Assembly (NCBI GenBank): GCA_000310025.1
Contig: FN649756.1
Coordinates: 313,535-377,534, forward strand
Reading direction: 5' to 3'
Source of the DNA: Ectocarpus siliculosus
Taxonomy: Eukaryota > Sar > Phaeophyceae > Ectocarpales > Ectocarpaceae
DNA length: 64,000 bases
Both the position numbers and the translations under genes were made by a program. Below are positions 36,643-48,500 of the stretch, piece after piece. Every line of letters begins with the position of its first letter. Positions within the stretch are counted from its first letter, which is position 1. The notes under the pieces are model-generated. The model made no database searches and was not told the origin of the DNA. It worked only from the letters and a program-made list of their open reading frames with translations.

Positions 36643-37534
36643 GAACCTACCCGTGGTATATACATCGCGGCCACTCGTAGCATCACCTTAGGCCAAAACT
36701 AGAGGAAACTAGAGGTTCTGTACCATGACACCTGACCCTCCACCTCCGCTGCGAGAATCAGCGAAGGACGTATGCATATAACAGCTTGCAATTTGCAGGG
36801 AAAACTAGCGATGGCAACAGCACTACTGTATGTGAACTGCCCGCGTCAGGTTCTTCTGGTCGAGGCTCAAAACACTTATTTTTCCCGTGCACCCATTGCA
36901 CATTTTCATTGCACACTTCTACTGTTGATACGCCTGGTCCGGTTGTGATTGTTGTGCTTATTGGTTAACCGAGGCGCATGTGTGGTTGTGCGAGAGAGTG
37001 GAAATTGATCTGGGGTGGTGGAATCACAGACGGGACTCTGTTCGTTGCCCACGGCCAACGCGGCAACGGCGGCTGCGGTGCGTTTAGTACGGTATTGCAC
37101 TCTGGCAGGGCGAGAGGTCGAAAGCGGTGTTCTAATAGCAGCAGTCGTTATTGGCAGCGAACGTGGGCATACCAATAGTGCGTGATGATGTAGTGAGCAG
37201 CTGGTAGTGAGGCAGACCGGGTCTATTGAAGCTCTGCGGAATCTGCGAATCAACAATCAAGGACAAGAAATATTCCGAAAATTCTCGTCCGAACCAAACC
37301 ATTTTTTGGTTGTCCCGAACCGGTAAGTACGGCAAGTACAAAAATACTGTAGTCCCGAGCAAGCTGCCCACACCTCGCGGGGCATTCTCAAACGCACCGC
37401 AACTTTCCGCACGGCACCAGTCTGCTTGCTGGTGCCCCTGCTGTGCCCACACGCACCCTATGATCATTCCATCTCTCACACCAGCCGTCCTATTCCTCAC
37501 TGCACCAAATCTTCGATCCTTTCATCACACCAAC
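36643..37534. other. Intergenic; nothing recognised
   Basis: About 0.9 kb before the ChrR-like cupin gene. No coding or repeat feature supported. Confidence 0.5.
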
Positions 37535-40500
37535 ATGGCGTCTCAACTTTCGGTCGACAGGTAAATTTACGCGAAATGCGAAAACATGACGAGAGGTTGA
37601 ATCACATGAATCACGAGCGTCCGTCCGCGTGCTTCCGCTTCGAGCAGGCGGTACAGCAGTATGCATGGCACCAGCCAATAGTAGGGTTTTCTGCCGTACT
37701 CGCACCCTTTGTCTACTACTGCTGTCGATCCAGGGTTGTTGCAGTGAAGATGAGATTCGTTCGTTCGGTTTCCGTACCTGCAGCAGCAGTGGCTACGCTT
37801 TTTGAGCTGAGACAGCTAGCAGTCGCAGCCGGTTGCAGTGGCAACAGCGTCCACCGTTTTCATTCAGAGATATGAAGTATATCCAAGCGTAGGCGATCTG
37901 TACGGGCAGGCAGGAGACCGCAATATCACGGTCGTGATTTGGTGAGGACATCGCGATCGTGATCAGCACGTGACGCTGCTCTCGACACACTCTAAGACTA
38001 CAGCAGTAGTCTAGACTCGTAGTGATCGTACAGCTGATAATGCCTGCAGTGTTGAGCACATGATACGTTGCCGATCGATGTCTCCATCCCGCCAATCCCA
38101 CGCAAGTTTAAGTGCGTTTGGGCGTGGGCAGAAAGAGCAGAACCAGGGCTTGGTCAAATATCAAGTAACTGAGGCAGGAAACACATGGGCCCGGAATACG
38201 TGTGCATGTTGCCCTCAGACTGCGACACCCATGCGTTACAAACACACAACTTCGCTTTTACACGTTTTCCCCGATGCATGCCACGGTCCGTGTTCACTTC
38301 CCAGGAGCGTGCGGGTCAGCGTCCACACCAGCGGAATGGAGTGGGCACCGTCTCCATCTCCCTCTGTTTGGAGGAAGCGAGTTGCTCTGGAAGGCCCCCA
38401 AGAGTCTGGCAGAGTTACGTCTGTGGTGAGCGACGCTCGCGCGCGAGACCGCCTAATGTTGAAAGCTGTAGCTGAAAAGCAAAGAAACAGCGAGGAACGC
38501 TAAGAGGGTCGAACCGATTGCGCGAAGAGCAGCAAGTTTCAGGCACTCGAGTAGCTCACCGAATGAAGTAGCGATCCCCTTGTTGCTCATGGCGCGCCGC
38601 ATGTTTGCGTCTGCTCCACGAACTTTGCGAGGGTTCTAAAACATTGTGCAATTTTCTCTCAACTTGTCCTTACCTTGTTTCCCCGTTGTCTCCTGTTGGA
38701 CCTTTTCGCCCGCGAGGTGCGCTACGACGCCAACAGCCAGTTTAATGAGCATGGTCACCCAGATGGTGAAGAGATCTTGGTCCTTGAGGGTTCGTGGCAA
38801 GGTGACCTTTCGTGCGCATTGAGTCCTGTTTCTTTGGCGTGTTCACCGGTGGATATCGAATCAACGGCGAAAACTACTGTAACTTGGCAAATGGCACTGT
38901 TTCTGCTTTTTCGCTGTGTCATATCCTAGCAGGTAGGCCGTCCTGGCTCGTTCTCCTATGGTTTTAATGTGTCCCTTGATGCCCCCTCTAAGAAACGTTG
39001 AATACTCTTAAGAGTTTTCCCTTGGCCTTCGCTGTTACCGGACCTAACAAGATCACTCTGTCCTAATGCATAAAACACTCCAATGTTCCACACGCAAGCT
39101 ATCAACTGTTGTAGGTCGTCGTTTGGCAACTCTCGTTGACGATTAACGAGACGTCGTTCTTTCAGAGATCGAGCTTGCGCTTTCACGCCCCCCGATTTTC
39201 CGTCAGGATAACACACCGTATCGCGCTCGCCCTATACTCTGCCCTGTTCCCCTCTTTCCCTCTGCCTCTTCTCTTCCCTCTCACCCGCGTGGTGTGTGTG
39301 TTGGTCTACGTTCTCTACGTTGGCGTCCGTAAAATTGACGAAGATGCCAACGGAGACCATCCCGCCGGCACGTACATGCTCAATCCGGAGGTACGTGACG
39401 CGGATTGGTTCAAACGAAGTCGGAGTGTGGCTGCATGCGTTTTGTTTGTGAGGTCCCGATGTCCTCGAAGACCCCCCAAGATGTTTTGTAACGTTCTGCT
39501 CCTCAGAGCTGGTCTCTCATGCAGCTGCTATAAGAGCTACCGCTACGCGCCAAAAGGGCACGCTGTATCAGAAGACGTACCACGCTATCGCGCTGGCCGT
39601 AACTCTGTGACCCACCCCTCTCCGCCGCCTCTTCAGTTTCTATCCTCCTTGTACACGATATTGTGGGTGGCTTGTGAACACAGGCTACATTTGGGTGACA
39701 AGCTCATGTGGCTACCCACCACGACCACCCACGAAAACAACATGAACAACAGGATGAACAGCAAGGCTTTGTGCGGCAAGAGTTCGCGCTCCAACGATCT
39801 TGGTATTGTCGTGAAGTTTCCTCCCTCCCCCCTCACGCTCCGCCCCCTCGGTGTTGGCCATCGGGGTTAGGTTTTCGTCGCTTGGTAACGACGTTGTAAA
39901 ACAAGCGGATCACTTCGTGAGCTCGACAACCATGTTACCACTTTATTTATACGTTTTATTTTTTTTGCCTCTGTTTTTTTTGCGGTAACCATAAAGGTCG
40001 TCGAGAATGTTGTACGGGGTCAAGAAACCTCACTCCGCGCAAAGGGGATGATCGCACCACGTTGTATTAAAATGGCCAAGCACCCTCGAGGCAGTTACAC
40101 AGTGCTTATAACTGTCGCTGCAAGTGAAAGCACCAGAACATAAACTATGTCATACGCAGCTGTCATCCGTACGCAAGGAAGTAAGCCAAGATGCCGAACA
40201 CCCTTAGCAGGATGCAGCTCACCCTTCATGCGACTCGCCGATTGCGTAACGGTGCTTTGCACTTGGTGATGTGAGAGCCTGGTCCGGTGAGAACCCGACA
40301 TGCTCCGTCCCGGTTTTGTAGGAATGCGAGGTCAATGGTCTAACGACTACGGCATGCACGACTATTGAGTACCCCCCCCCCCCCCTCCCGCTCTGTTGCT
40401 CGGCCACCCCCACTCGACACGTTTGCAGGGGTTCCGTCACGCCCCGTGCTCCAGGGACGGTTGTGTGCTCTGGGTAAAGCTCCGGCAACACGGCGGCCCT

Positions 40501-42026
40501 TCTCGCAAGCACACTCGCCTCGACACCAACAGCATGCAGTGGGAAGACACCGACATCCCTGGGGTGAAGGCCAAGGAGCTGTATTCGTGAGTCTGCGGGA
40601 TCCCCGTTGTGTGCTGCCGTCCTGTAGGGCTCAGTGAACAGTCAGCCCGAAAGTAGTGTTTCGTGCTGCGGATTTGGAGACGGGGGGGTACACGTTGGTG
40701 TCTTTGCCTTCGTGCTAAAAGCTCTTGCTCAGGCTGTTTGGGGGCGTCACTATGGTTGTCCCAAGCGTGGTGTCCACGCGCGTTCGGCAAGTTTTGCTGC
40801 CAAGGGGTGTGCCGTTGTCTCCGCGCTGCCGGTGCTGAACGAATGTTCGAGTCGCGGCGTAGGGAGCACCATGTGTTTCGGTTGAAGTTACCCACCTATC
40901 AAGCAAGCCGTATCATAGAGACCTCGACAAGATATGACATGCCCGCGAACAACAAGAACAAGGCATTTCGGCCAACGTCTTTTTTTTTACTGTTGATTTG
41001 TCGTTGCCCAGCTGCTGGAGCGGACGACCACCCCTCTTGCAATTGAAACGACAACAACCTCGTTACCTGTTTGTCGGGGTCCTCGTCTATGCACCATGAA
41101 GAACGAAGGTATACATCAATTCACAATCCTGGTCGTGTACCACGTAACGTCGCCCATCCCGTGATGCCCACACGGCCACAGGCACCCCGATCATGTCGAA
41201 TCCATGCGAATCGAGAAGTGGGATGCTGGCGCAAAGGTCGAGCGCGAGTGCCAGAAGATGACTGAGTTTCTGGTGCTTGAAGGGGAGGCTGAGGCACACG
41301 ATGGTGAGATGCTGCATCCTCCTCTTCAGCACCGATGTACTCAGTTTGACCGCACGTGATAGTTACTTTGGTGCCACCTCTTTTACTACCAGTGTTTATC
41401 CCAGAGCGACCCTTGCCTTGAGAACTTTCGTGGTTCTTATCGAGAGTGTTGTGTTTGACCGACCGATACCGCCGGGTTTGAAACGGAACCTGTCCAACTG
41501 CTTTGTTTCATTCGGTATTCATTTTCACTCGATTACGAGACCCTGCTGGCTACAGCCGTTACTTACCTTGAATGCCAAGTTCACTTTTTCCGACCTGCTT
41601 GGGAGTCATTGTTAAAATCGAACACCCCTTTCACGGCCAATCACGGGTAAACCCTCTGCAGCTCTACTGTAGTACGTTCCCACCAAACGTGCCTACAGTT
41701 AACATTGTAGGAATGGCAATGTTGGAGCCCATGTCCTGGGTGGGCATAAACACCGGAGCTGTTCAAGTTTTTCAGTGGCTGCTGTTTCGTACAGTATGGC
41801 CACAACCCGCAACGTTTTGTTTGGTGCTTGTAGTCATATACTTCCCGGTGACGGCGTGCCCTCGTGCTTGCTGTGCTCCGCAGCGAGCGAGACCTTCACA
41901 AAGCGGAGCTGGCTGAGGCTTCCCGCGGGAGCCACGCTGTCCATGACATCCGCAGCGGGCTGCCAAGTGTTCGTCAAGGAGGGGGAGTGGCTCCCGCCCA
42001 GCAGCAGCAACACCGACGCGCCGTGA
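37535..42026 (+). CDS. ChrR-like anti-sigma-type double-cupin protein
   Basis: Seven exons, phase-consistent: 37535-37560, 38305-38425, 38717-38801, 39344-39390, 40429-40586, 41182-41303, 41884-42026, giving 233 residues. The first cupin reads EWAPSPSPSVWRKRVALEG, GRVTSV, then FNEHGHPDGEEILVLEG with the H-x-H-x3-E metal site, PAGTYMLNP and RHAPCSRDGCVLWVKL with the fourth-ligand His. This matches the cupin domain of bacterial ChrR and related proteins, which usually bind zinc. The second half (MTEFLVLEGEAE, then SWLRLPAGATLSMTSAAGCQ) repeats the fold but has lost the His and Glu ligands. ChrR proteins sense oxidative or singlet-oxygen stress in bacteria; in algae the role is not established. 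The exon 3 end at 38801 was preferred over 38789 because it restores LEGSWQ before DANGDHPAG. A SINE-like element with C tail lies 43 bases before exon 5. Confidence 0.85.
39853..40386 (+). mobile_element. SINE-like element with poly-C tail, copy A
   Basis: About 525 bases that match, in inverted orientation, the sequence at 57189-57708 over nearly the full length (estimated around 90% identity). It begins near CCATCGGGGTTAGG and ends ATTGAGTAC followed by a C run (40372-40385). The last ~85 bases also resemble the 3' end of the LINE fragment at 2279-2795. It has no protein-coding capacity. It lies in an intron of the ChrR-like cupin gene, in the sense orientation. Confidence 0.8.
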
Positions 42027-45000
42027 GGAAGCCGGTTGGCGCGGTGCTGCACTGCGTCCCACCGTATAAAGAACCAGCAAAGAAGAGACTGGCGCTTTGA
42101 TCGGTGGTGGTGCCGAACCTCGAGGGTGCATTTCGCAATTTCGGCGGAAGCGTACAATACCGTGTTGCTTGGTGGATCGCGGAAGGTCGCCATGGCGATG
42201 ACAGTGAATATAATAATATAATAGTCTACAGCAGTAGTCTAGACACCATATGTGTAGTGTCGAACGAAGAGCGGGGATTGGGGGGATACTATCTCCTTCG
42301 TAAGTGCTTCGGCTTTGTGTATTTCCATACAACAGCGAGAACGGATTGCGTGTGTGGGGGGGTGACTTCTCGTACTTGTACTTAGGCAGTTGGTAGGCCG
42401 GCCCGTTTCTTGTAGTGTGATATAGATAGCATCCGAAGTGAGCTATTAGAAATTGACAAAGTGATTGGCGAATACAGGACAGCACCAGTCTATGTGTGCT
42501 GCTATCCTGCACATACATGTAGTTGCAAGATCAAACAAATGACAACGATGATGACGACGACATCAGACGGTATTTTGTAGGTCGAGATGCGGTTGCTGGC
42601 AGGAGCAGAGCCGCTTGAAGTTTTAGCGACGGGACGGCCGCATCACGGTGCGACTTTTTGGCGCGCTTGTGACGTCATGCGCATACATGACCAGCAAAGA
42701 ATATAATGGATGGGGGAGGTGCTCTGTACCTACGTCGGAATCCCGCTCCGTGGGCCCTCTCGGAACGCGTTGAGATCGATTGTGCAAGAGACAGCGACCC
42801 GGACCTTAGGAGACCAAGACAGAAACACGAACGCATTCCCACCGTGCCTGTCAAACGACAAACTTACACCAGGTACGTATGTATCCAGCAAGTGGTGTAA
42901 GCTCGGCGTGTACTGTCGTGGTACCTGGTAAATAAAGCAGAGAGACCGTTGATGCGGTAAACATCACGAGTATGTATGCGAAACGGACGCACGCCGTTCG
43001 GCGCATTGACCGACGGGTGGGCGTGCTTGGCCCATGCGTTTTGCATTACGTAACATACCGTGATCGGGTGTGTGCAGAATCGGATTGGAGGGGTTAGATC
43101 GGATGGGGGCCGAATAACTGACGGGGGAGGGGAGAGAGGTGCGGAGAGAGGCAACTCACCGAGACAGACAAAAATTTCTTGTTTCAGCCGTATGCACACG
43201 ATGAATACAACTGAAGAGACGCTTGTCGTGGGTCATGGGTCTCTCCCGCAACAAGTCTGACGTGGACAACGCACCGGGAAGGCTCCCTGCAAACAAATAT
43301 TCAAGAGAGGAGAGTTAGGCGCAACCTGGTTCTTCAATATAGGAGTACTACAGCCAACAAGCTCTACGGTGGTGTAACCCTACGCACCCAAGGAAACCAA
43401 ACAGAAATTTCCTACGGTACTATACGTACTCCGTAGCCCACGCAACTGCTGTGTATCCGACCGCTCTCCGCCGACATCCATCATCCATTGCACTATGAAC
43501 AAGGGCTACGGTTACAATAGGTCTATGAGATCATCCTAAATATCATGTGCAGACAAGCGTCCCCACACTAGGGATAAAATTTATACTTTCCGAAAATACA
43601 AGAGCATCGTTCCTGGGACCAGTCCTGGATCCCAAAGTCTCAGATTTAGCAAATGAAGAAGAAAGCTCCAGTGTATCCAGAGGTTGCCCCCCCATTCTCT
43701 GTAGAGAATAAGACTTAACACACGTCCCCTTCGACTATGGTGTTATCTCGAACGGGTAGTCTTTTCTGTATTTGTTTGTATGCTTTCAAAAAAGACTGTC
43801 AGTTAAGCAGCGTTCCTGGGACCCGTCCTGGATGCGAACAGCTTCATATTTGCAATAAATGTACGTACTTGAGAGCGATGACTGACTGTAACTGCGCTGT
43901 TTTTACGGGATAAACGCTTACTACGTGGCCCCGGTATCTCGACGAAGGCAGATGCCAAGGACCTAAATTTCTATATTGTCTCTGTCACAGGCGGTCCAAA
44001 GGCGGCGCTTGGGTCCTATCGTCGAGGGCGCCGACTACATGTATTTGTGTTTGCTATTGATGCTAAACCTTGATCGAGAGCACGATAATATGTTCTTATC
44101 CCGGCCTGATGCCTCACACCTCACACCCAAGCAAGGCTTCAGGAAGGTCCTCATGCAACTCTCGGCATGCATAGACAGTAGCCGTGCGGCAAGAGCGTCT
44201 ATGTGTGGTGTGCGTGTTTAGCCTGATAATCCATCTATCTATAGGGTGGACCGCGATTCCTTTGATACCCTCTCTCGTTTGTTGTTGCTCTGTTGTGGTG
44301 CTCAATTTGCTTGCAGCTCGAAAGTTCCTACTAAAGACGAAGATATTGCCGACATCGTTGCAGTAGTCGTCGTTGCTGTTGATCTTGGTTTTCGTATGGG
44401 TACTAGACTATCGATTTTTACACAATGATTTTGCTGGTAGACAACGAAGGCAGGTAGTGTGGAGCGCATGCAGGTCGTCGCCAAAAAAATTAAGTTTGTT
44501 AATTGCGATTAGGGTTGATTGCAGGAGGATGAGACGTGCGACCTGTCAGCGAATGAAAGATGCAGATGGCGGAACCATTTCTGCATCTGCCATATAGACT
44601 CTGTTGGCAAGGCACATGAGACAGCGCACCTTCGCTTCGGGGCGGTGTGGTGTGTAGTCTACCATACGAAGAAATAAGGAGACGCATCCGGATTCTTACA
44701 AAGGACAAAATGTCTTTGACTGACCAAGCGCGCAAGGCTCGGATTAGAACACGCTATGACGGAGCAAGGAGTGCGATCTCCCGCTGATTCATGCAAATCC
44801 GAAACGCGTTGCCCCCACTGGAGCTCAGACCGCCTCGTCGCCCCTAAGAAACTTAATGATAACAACACGTGAAAAAAGAACACACACGAAAAAATCACTA
44901 CGGTACTTTTTCCTACGTCAAACGTGCCACTATCGCAGCACAGGAGACTCGCTTGGCATGGGTGACGGCAGACGTTCTGGAGCACCGGCTCCGCTCACTT

Positions 45001-45563
45001 TAGCTTGTCCCAAAGTACAAATTCATACGGTGCTACCGCCTCATGTTCGATGCGACAACAGGGTGGGGTTGGACACTGTGGTCTGTGGTAAGGGGTAGCT
45101 CTACAGTACACACGAAAAACACGTTGCCATGGCGTGTAAGCCATTAACAGTACGATGTGTGTGATGGAGCAATTTCAGACCACGGACAAGTTTCAAATGC
45201 ACCCTTTTTTGTACCGTAGAAAATTGTTCCTTTGATTCCGGAGAGTGTGAAACAGCGGTAGCGGAGACAGAAATTATATCGTCACCCCAAGGGCAAGGTC
45301 AGTGAGCAGATACGGTGGTCGGTGTTTTACCCACATGTGAAGAGCGTACGCAACGGCCGTGGTGCTTGACGACAACACGTACCTTGTTTCGTGTTTCGAT
45401 GTCTTGGCAGCAGCACATGTCGAGCAGTGTGATGAGTCTCGTGGTAGCAGGGAAAGACAGTAGCAACGATGGACGGTCATCCTGTTGACTGCCACGTCGA
45501 TATTTATGGTATATTTATTCTATGCCCAACAACTTCCTTGCCTCGTTGTGCGCTCTTTTACAG
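42027..45563. other. Region between ChrR-like gene and LRR-ROCO; no gene recognised
   Basis: About 3.5 kb. One exon-like frame follows a CTGTCACAG acceptor at about 43990-44221 (AVQRRRLGPIVEGADYMYLC and onward) but resembles no family I know. It could be an upstream exon of the LRR-ROCO gene, whose first coding exon is not located. A ~45-base motif (GTTCCTGGGACC...GTCCTGGAT) occurs at 43608 and again at 43812. Confidence 0.4.
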
Positions 45564-48500
45564 CTGCCCTCGGCGATGGCCCATTTCGGACCGTGACGCC
45601 CTGGTTTCCCTATACAACGCGACTGGCGGGGCTAACTGGAAGCAAAAGGAAAACTGGGACACTGGGGCCGACCTCTCGCAATGGTGTGGTATCAAAGTCG
45701 ACGACCAGGGCCGCGTCGTGGAGCTAAACCTTTTCTGGAACAATCTACAAGGTATCACCCGCACGCGTTGCTCCGACGTGTTGCAAGTTTTCCAAGTATT
45801 CGTCGACAGAAAGAGATCATTTCATGAGCTCTTTTCAGTAAGCCACAACGCTGTCTTTTTGTACGTTCCCGTGTTCTGCGTGAGATCGAGGCCTGAATAC
45901 CCTGCGCGTCGAGTCGTCCTCGTGCCGGCACGAAAAACCAACCGATACCTTCATGTTCTCCTTCGAGCCTGCTTCTTGGCTCACATAAATTTAGCTATTG
46001 TTTACTGATTAGGCTACATGTTGAGCAAGGCTCTGATGACTCGCTTGTCGAGGCTCGGATGACTCACTAGTCGTACTCTTGAGCGTTCTCAACAATTAAT
46101 GATTTCTCAAGCGGGTGTTTTCGCCGCTGACATTTTTGCGCTATCGTTTTCGCAGCAATACCTGCGGCAACTTCGCGAACTCTCTACGGTGAATTCAATG
46201 GTGCATTTTCTTGCGGAAGAAGATCTACGCAGACGCCGGCAGTTTCCGACGCTGAAAGACGTTCTGCCTGTGTTTCTAGAAGACGTGTCCACTCACGATT
46301 CCTGTGTATGACGCCCTCACCTTTGAAAGAGTTGTTTCGTAGCAGTATGTTTTCGCCATGCAAATACTCAAGCCCTTGAGAAATACTGTACTCGGCCCTG
46401 CTTGTGCAGGAATCATCCCGAAGGAGATGGGTGCTCTGGACAAGCTGGAGAAACTCTCGCTCTACGGCAACAAGCTAACTGGTATACGAACGAGCCTGGG
46501 TTTCTTTCGTATCTACCGTGTGTCCTGCGCACGCGTGGGCCGAGTAGGCCATCGCATGTATGGTATTCATTCGTTGGCGGCTAGTAGAAACCCATCGCTC
46601 AGCTGGTTTGGGCGGTAGTAGCGTCGTTGATTAGCCCCCAGGCCCCAACCTTCGGCCCCGTTTAGACTAGTAAACCGGCAGTTTGGATTTGTAGTGTGTA
46701 AGGTTGACGTGTCGCCATGCCTGCGAGGGTTCGACTTGGAGAGCGCGTGTCAGCCTATTCGCCGAAGCTTTGGGGGGACACGTCTGACAGTACGTCTCTC
46801 TCTCTGCCGGCAGGATTAATTCCAGGGACGCTGGGAGCTCTCAGCAAGCTGGAAGCGCTGTTCCTGTTCAATAATCAGCTTACCGGTGAGCGGCGGCGAG
46901 CGGATTCTTTCTGCCTTAACTCATTTGTTGAAGCCTACTCGTCGACGCGTCGGTGTGACACAGAACACAGATGTTCGACATGGGGAACAATAGTTACATG
47001 CCTTTACGAATTGTTTTCAGGTCCCATCCCGCCGGAGTTGGGAAACCTCGGGGAACTTCAAGCACTCGATCTCCAGAGGAATCATCTCACAGGTGAGATG
47101 AACGGGTCTCAGGTTTCCCGCCCGGCGTCCAGTGCATGTGTCTTGCCAACGCGTGGATGGGTAGGTCACCATATCCCCTAGAAATAAGGACAGTTGAAGG
47201 CGAGAGAACGAGTCTCGGAAGCCGTTGGATATTTGTTTATTTGTTTTGTGAACTATGAAGGCTATCCTGTTTGATCAATCCTTGCTGAGACAGATTCAGG
47301 ACGTGAATTTGCTCTGATCCACGATCGTGTACTGCAGGGGCGGGCCGTTATAAATGGTGGGGAGATAAAGGTCTGAGCCGTGGGGGCTTGAACCCTTGAC
47401 CCTCGCTGGTTGTACAGGGGCTATTCCTACCTCGTGACCGTTCCACATCCTACAGGACTCCAGTCCACCTTGATTTTGGCTGATTTCGGAAACAGCCTAG
47501 GGAACACCCAGAAATCACACGTGAGAACGCAGAAGACAACGTGGAAAGTGTTGCGCGTGTCGCTGCTTCACATTGTCCTCGAATACTGGTATAGATGTTC
47601 TTAATGGGACTCTTCAAACAGGAAGGCCATTGTCATTTCTTTGTCGCGTCCAACTATCTTGGATTTAGACTCCACTGATAGCTGCCTTTGGGCAGGACCC
47701 CGCGTAAATCACACCGTTGCGCTCCAAGCGCTTCACACAACTGCCCCCTGCTCTTTCCGGTGTAGGTCCCATCCCGCCGGAGCTGGGGAGCCTCACAGCG
47801 CTGAAAGACCTCGGTCTCGACACTAATCAGCTAGGCGGTGAGTCGCCACGTACACGTATGGAATCCCAACCGATGCGTAGGCAAATACTCTGGATTCTCC
47901 CAACCTTGTATTGGACGCGTGCCGCATCTTGGACTGACGTCGTCGCCTGCCTGAACAGGATCCATCCCTGAGGCGCTGGGAGCTCTCAGTGAGCTGAAGG
48001 GGCTTTGGCTATCCAGCAACAAGCTCACTGGTGAGAGGATAAAAAATAACACCATTCAACGTGCAGGACATGTAACAATAGCCTACACGTGGATGAGTAG
48101 GCCGACATAGTTCGAAGCGTGGTTGGAACTCAGATAGGCCACTTGAGTCTGAAAAATATCAAAACCTTTTGGGTCTGGCCGTTTGTACAGGGTCCATCCC
48201 TCCGGAGCTAGGGAAGCTTGGAGCTCTCAAGACGCTGGAGCTTTGGAACAACAAGTTGAGCGGTGAGTCGTTTTGGCTTCCAAGGACATCGGTGGGATTC
48301 ATGCATGCATAAGAAACTCCTTCCGCCCCTTGGATTCACCACGTAGGTGGTTTAGGTTGAGGTTGACGTGCTCCAGTACAAACAAGGCTCTGGCGAAAGG
48401 GGAGATGAAGCGCAATAACAATTATTTGCCCATCTTCGAACCCGTTGGCGGGCCACATGCTTGACGAGTCGGTTTTTCCTTGTTATCGCAACTCCCATCG

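Noticed and set aside
38789-38790. Donor GG|GTTCGT for ChrR-like exon 3
   Set aside because: The downstream donor at 38802 (CAAG|GTGACC) keeps the same phase and restores residues expected in the cupin loop.
39136-39870. 244-codon plus-strand open frame
   Set aside because: It spans introns of the ChrR-like gene and contains its 47-base exon 4 only. The remainder is pyrimidine-tract translation.
41772-42518. 248-codon minus-strand open frame
   Set aside because: It is antisense to the last exon of the ChrR-like gene, with no family resemblance.
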